IMG/VR virus record: IMGVR_UViG_3300037091_000091
Location: 1 to 50,254 of that record
DNA: 50,254 nucleotides
Origin: a virus
Direction: 5' to 3' (one strand)
The notes beneath the pieces were generated by a model. The model was not told the origin of the DNA and searched no databases. It worked only from the letters and a program-made list of their open reading frames with translations. This document shows positions 48,651 to 50,254 of the stretch, one piece after another; positions within the stretch are counted from its first letter, which is position 1, and each line of letters opens with the position of its first letter. The position numbers and the translations under genes were made by a program.

Positions 48651-48685
48651 TAGTTGGCAGAAATAAAGCCGGAGAGCGAGATTAT
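48651..48685 (+). repeat. Intergenic module D (cassette-like repeat)
   Basis: AGTTGGCAGAAATAAAGCC followed by GGAGAGCGAGATTATAT, ending in the start of the methylase gene. It aligns with the modules at 49355, 49690 and 50127, which share ACGTTRGGC-like and GATATTATAGG-like blocks. The module supplies the ribosome-site region of the gene that follows. Confidence 0.5.
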
Positions 48686-49330
48686 ATGTGCGCCCATAAA
48701 TACAAAGTCATTTTAGCTGATCCACCGTGGAGTTATTCTAATTCCGGGTGTCGGGGGGCGGCGGCAAACCAGTATTCTACCATGTCGCTTTCGGATATGA
48801 AACAACTTCCGGTGTCCGAATTTACCGATCCTGATTGCGTGTTGGTAATGTGGGCGACATGGCCAAAACTTGCGGAAGATTGTTTGCCGCTAATGCAGGC
48901 TTGGGGCTTTGATTATGTTACCGGCTTTCCGTGGGTAAAAGTTACGAGTGTTTCAACAAACCTTTGGGGTGTATTGGAAATTAAGGTGCCGTATGGTATC
49001 GGTTTCTGGATTCGTGGCTGTACTGAACCGGTGCTTATCGGTAGGCGTGGAAGCCCCAAGCCGCCCCCCAATGGCTTTATTGGACTTCTTTCTGAAAATC
49101 TATTTCATTCCCGAAAGCCGGAGTCAATCTATCACTTTTGCGAGTCTATGCCAGGGCCGTACTTGGAAATGTTTGCCCGGCGCAAGCGTAGCGGATGGGA
49201 TGCTTTCGGGAACGAAATAAAAGACGGAATACAAATGGGCGCACCAGAAAATAAGGAATCCGGCTTTACATCTGCCAACACCCGCAGTATGCCAGTTGCG
49301 CAGTTGTTAGCGGATTTTCCTTGTTTATAG
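48686..49330 (+). CDS. MT-A70-type adenine methyltransferase (214 aa)
   Basis: A 214-residue N6-adenine DNA methylase of the MT-A70/Dam-like class. DPPW is at residues 12-15, with SAM-binding elements before (YKVILADPPW) and after (VMWATWPKLAED, FDYVTGFPWVKV). A WIRGCTEPVLIGRRGSP block and HSRKPESIYHFCESMPGPYLEMF complete the family pattern. It would methylate phage DNA against host restriction. The C-terminal tail (MGAPENKESGF) shares DNA sequence with the end of the gene at 49737. Confidence 0.9.
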   Translation: MCAHKYKVILADPPWSYSNSGCRGAAANQYSTMSLSDMKQLPVSEFTDPDCVLVMWATWPKLAEDCLPLMQAWGFDYVTGFPWVKVTSVSTNLWGVLEIKVPYGIGFWIRGCTEPVLIGRRGSPKPPPNGFIGLLSENLFHSRKPESIYHFCESMPGPYLEMFARRKRSGWDAFGNEIKDGIQMGAPENKESGFTSANTRSMPVAQLLADFPCL

Positions 49331-49354
49331 GCGCAACCAGCACACATGCGGGGA

Positions 49355-49403
49355 ACGTTGGCTGCAATAGCGGCCAAGAGCGTTATAAATAGGAGCGCGG
49401 CTT
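49355..49403 (+). repeat. Intergenic module A (cassette-like repeat)
   Basis: ACGTTGGCTGCAATAGCGGC with a downstream GTTATAAATAGGAGCGCGG, located between the methylase and the next gene. It aligns with modules at 49690 and 50127. Confidence 0.5.
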
Positions 49404-49673
49404 ATGAATCAAATTTGCGATAAGTGTAAATATGTTTCCGGTTTTTCATCTGAATTTCCGTGCAATAGATGCGTTGTAATAGCTATCAATTGTTTTGTGC
49501 CAAACAACGCCGCGCTCAATTCAGAGGAGTTGGCCGCTACAGTTCCGGCAGTAGCCGCAGCCAACAAACAAAGTGACGAAATTAAACCTTGCTCCCGGCT
49601 TTCAGATTGTGCTTTTGTTCGTCAAGAAGGTTTTTGTTGCAATACAAAGTGTAAGGTATACGATCCGGTTTAA
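49404..49673 (+). CDS. Cys-rich hypothetical protein (89 aa)
   Basis: An 89-residue protein with Cys pairs at both ends (ICDKCKYVSGF, CNRCVVIAINC, EGFCCNTKCKVYD), two likely metal sites or disulfides, and an Ala/Pro-rich middle (ELAATVPAVAAANKQ) resembling a linker. The Ala-rich stretch shares DNA sequence with the ends of the neighbouring genes. No family recognised. Confidence 0.6.
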   Translation: MNQICDKCKYVSGFSSEFPCNRCVVIAINCFVPNNAALNSEELAATVPAVAAANKQSDEIKPCSRLSDCAFVRQEGFCCNTKCKVYDPV

Positions 49674-49689
49674 CTTCGCCCTTTGTCAA

Positions 49690-49736
49690 ACGTTGTGCAA
49701 AATTGCAGCCGAGATCAAATATTATAGGGGGTCGAA
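49690..49736 (+). repeat. Intergenic module B (cassette-like repeat)
   Basis: ACGTTGTGCAAAATTGCAGC with a downstream ATATTATAGGGGG that serves as ribosome site of the next gene. It aligns with modules at 49355 and 50127. Confidence 0.5.
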
Positions 49737-50090
49737 ATGTGGCCGTTCAAAAAGTCGGTTCCTAAAGTTGACGAAGAATGGGAGGCTCTCTGCAAACGCT
49801 TGAAAGCAGTGGAAGTCTTTGCTCCAGTTGGTTCTTTTGTTGAGTACCTTGGTGTTAAAATGATGGTCGTTAAGCATCACGAGCTTTATCTGATGCTTTA
49901 TACTAAGTCAATTTATGTTCCTGGTTTAAAGTTGGAATGGATGGATAGTATGCAGCATTTGCAGAGAGCCTTTTTAAGAGATTGGGAGTTTCCTCTTTGC
50001 AAAGTTATTTCGACCCCTGAAAATAAGGAGTCGGCTGCAACTATCGCACAACAGCCGCAGCCAGAAAACGCGGCAGCACTGGCGGAGTAG
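49737..50090 (+). CDS. Hypothetical protein with Ala/Gln-rich tail (117 aa)
   Basis: A 117-residue protein, aromatic-rich in the middle (VEYLGVKMMVVKHHELYLM) and beta-like. The tail is Ala/Gln/Pro-rich (TPENKESAATIAQQPQPENA) and shares sequence with the methylase tail. It may be modular: a folded core plus an exchangeable tail. No family recognised. Confidence 0.6.
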   Translation: MWPFKKSVPKVDEEWEALCKRLKAVEVFAPVGSFVEYLGVKMMVVKHHELYLMLYTKSIYVPGLKLEWMDSMQHLQRAFLRDWEFPLCKVISTPENKESAATIAQQPQPENAAALAE

Positions 50091-50126
50091 TTTTTTATAG
50101 GCCGCGTCATCTGGCGAGTGCGGCAC

Positions 50127-50178
50127 ACGTTAGGCGAAATTCTCCACCGCAAAGCCAGATATTATAGGCGGCGCGAAA
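50127..50178 (+). repeat. Intergenic module C (cassette-like repeat)
   Basis: ACGTTAGGCGAAATTC with a downstream AGATATTATAGGCGGCGCG. It includes GTTAGGC, which has the form of the integron R' box, but no complementary R'' box is found nearby. Confidence 0.5.
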
Positions 50179-50194
50179 ACCAAGAAAGAAAACC

Positions 50195-50254
50195 ATGAAA
50201 ACAAGAAAGACATTAAATCCCGAACGGCTTTATTATTTGCGTGACGCTCGTCAG
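50195..50254 (+). CDS. Start of a gene running off the right edge
   Basis: ATG 50195 opens a frame of 20 codons that continues past the window (MKTRKTLNPERLYYLRDARQ). The upstream AGGCGG is 15 or more bases away, with a closer GAAAG. Too short to assign. Confidence 0.45.
   Translation, partial: MKTRKTLNPERLYYLRDARQ

Noticed and set aside
50127-50140. Integron attC site with R' box GTTAGGC
   Set aside because: A matching R'' box (RYYYAAC) and the usual stem were not found upstream, and the other intergenic modules deviate from GTTRRRY.
1-50254. CRISPR array or tRNA genes
   Set aside because: No spaced repeat array and no cloverleaf with a conserved T-arm were seen by reading; a tRNA search by program was not possible.

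Overview
The window is a stretch of a tailed double-stranded DNA bacteriophage genome (free phage or prophage), not ordinary bacterial chromosome. It holds a small and large terminase, portal, scaffold, major capsid protein, a run of very large virion proteins, a giant tail protein, a replication organizer and a primase-helicase. Nearly all genes are packed with 1-8 nt overlaps of the ATGA type. The portal and the row of long, disordered virion proteins suggest a short-tailed (podovirus-like) phage, but no tube, sheath or tape-measure gene was recognised, so morphology is inference. Promoters are close to the sigma-70 consensus and ribosome sites are of GGAGG type, so the host is a Gram-negative-like bacterium that I cannot name.

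Layout. A divergent control region at 36.53-36.88 kb separates two transcription units. Leftward (minus strand, 36.5 kb down to 1) come terminase genes, then an accessory block at 26-34 kb (six of the seven glycosyltransferase-like genes, a radical SAM enzyme, a GNAT acetyltransferase, a GroES-like co-chaperonin, a lipoprotein and small proteins). Portal, scaffold and capsid follow, then a terminator, virion proteins, a 1569-residue polyvalent protein, four small proteins, a homospermidine synthase, a 2067-residue beta-propeller tail protein, the seventh glycosyltransferase-like gene and a secreted protein running off the left edge. Rightward (plus strand) come the replication genes, a TnpB transposon in opposite orientation, then some thirty small early genes (zinc ribbons, HNH, Gp157-like, NinB-like, a PD-(D/E)XK-type nuclease, an HTH protein, an MT-A70 adenine methylase, small membrane proteins) to the right edge.

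Regulation. Two leftward promoters (before the terminase and before the portal) carry the same 17-bp box exactly 6 bp upstream of the -35. A related box lies between -35 and -10 of a rightward promoter at 41.97 kb. This looks like one phage regulator that activates late genes and represses an early promoter. Two rightward promoters starting TTGACACGG each feed a long structured untranslated RNA with shared sequence blocks.

Mobile DNA. One intact GIY-YIG homing endonuclease, two broken GIY-YIG remnants, one HNH gene cut by a small palindrome-ended element, an IS605-type TnpB element, and several IS200/IS605-like bulged hairpins record repeated invasion. At the right edge, genes are separated by related intergenic modules that look cassette-like.
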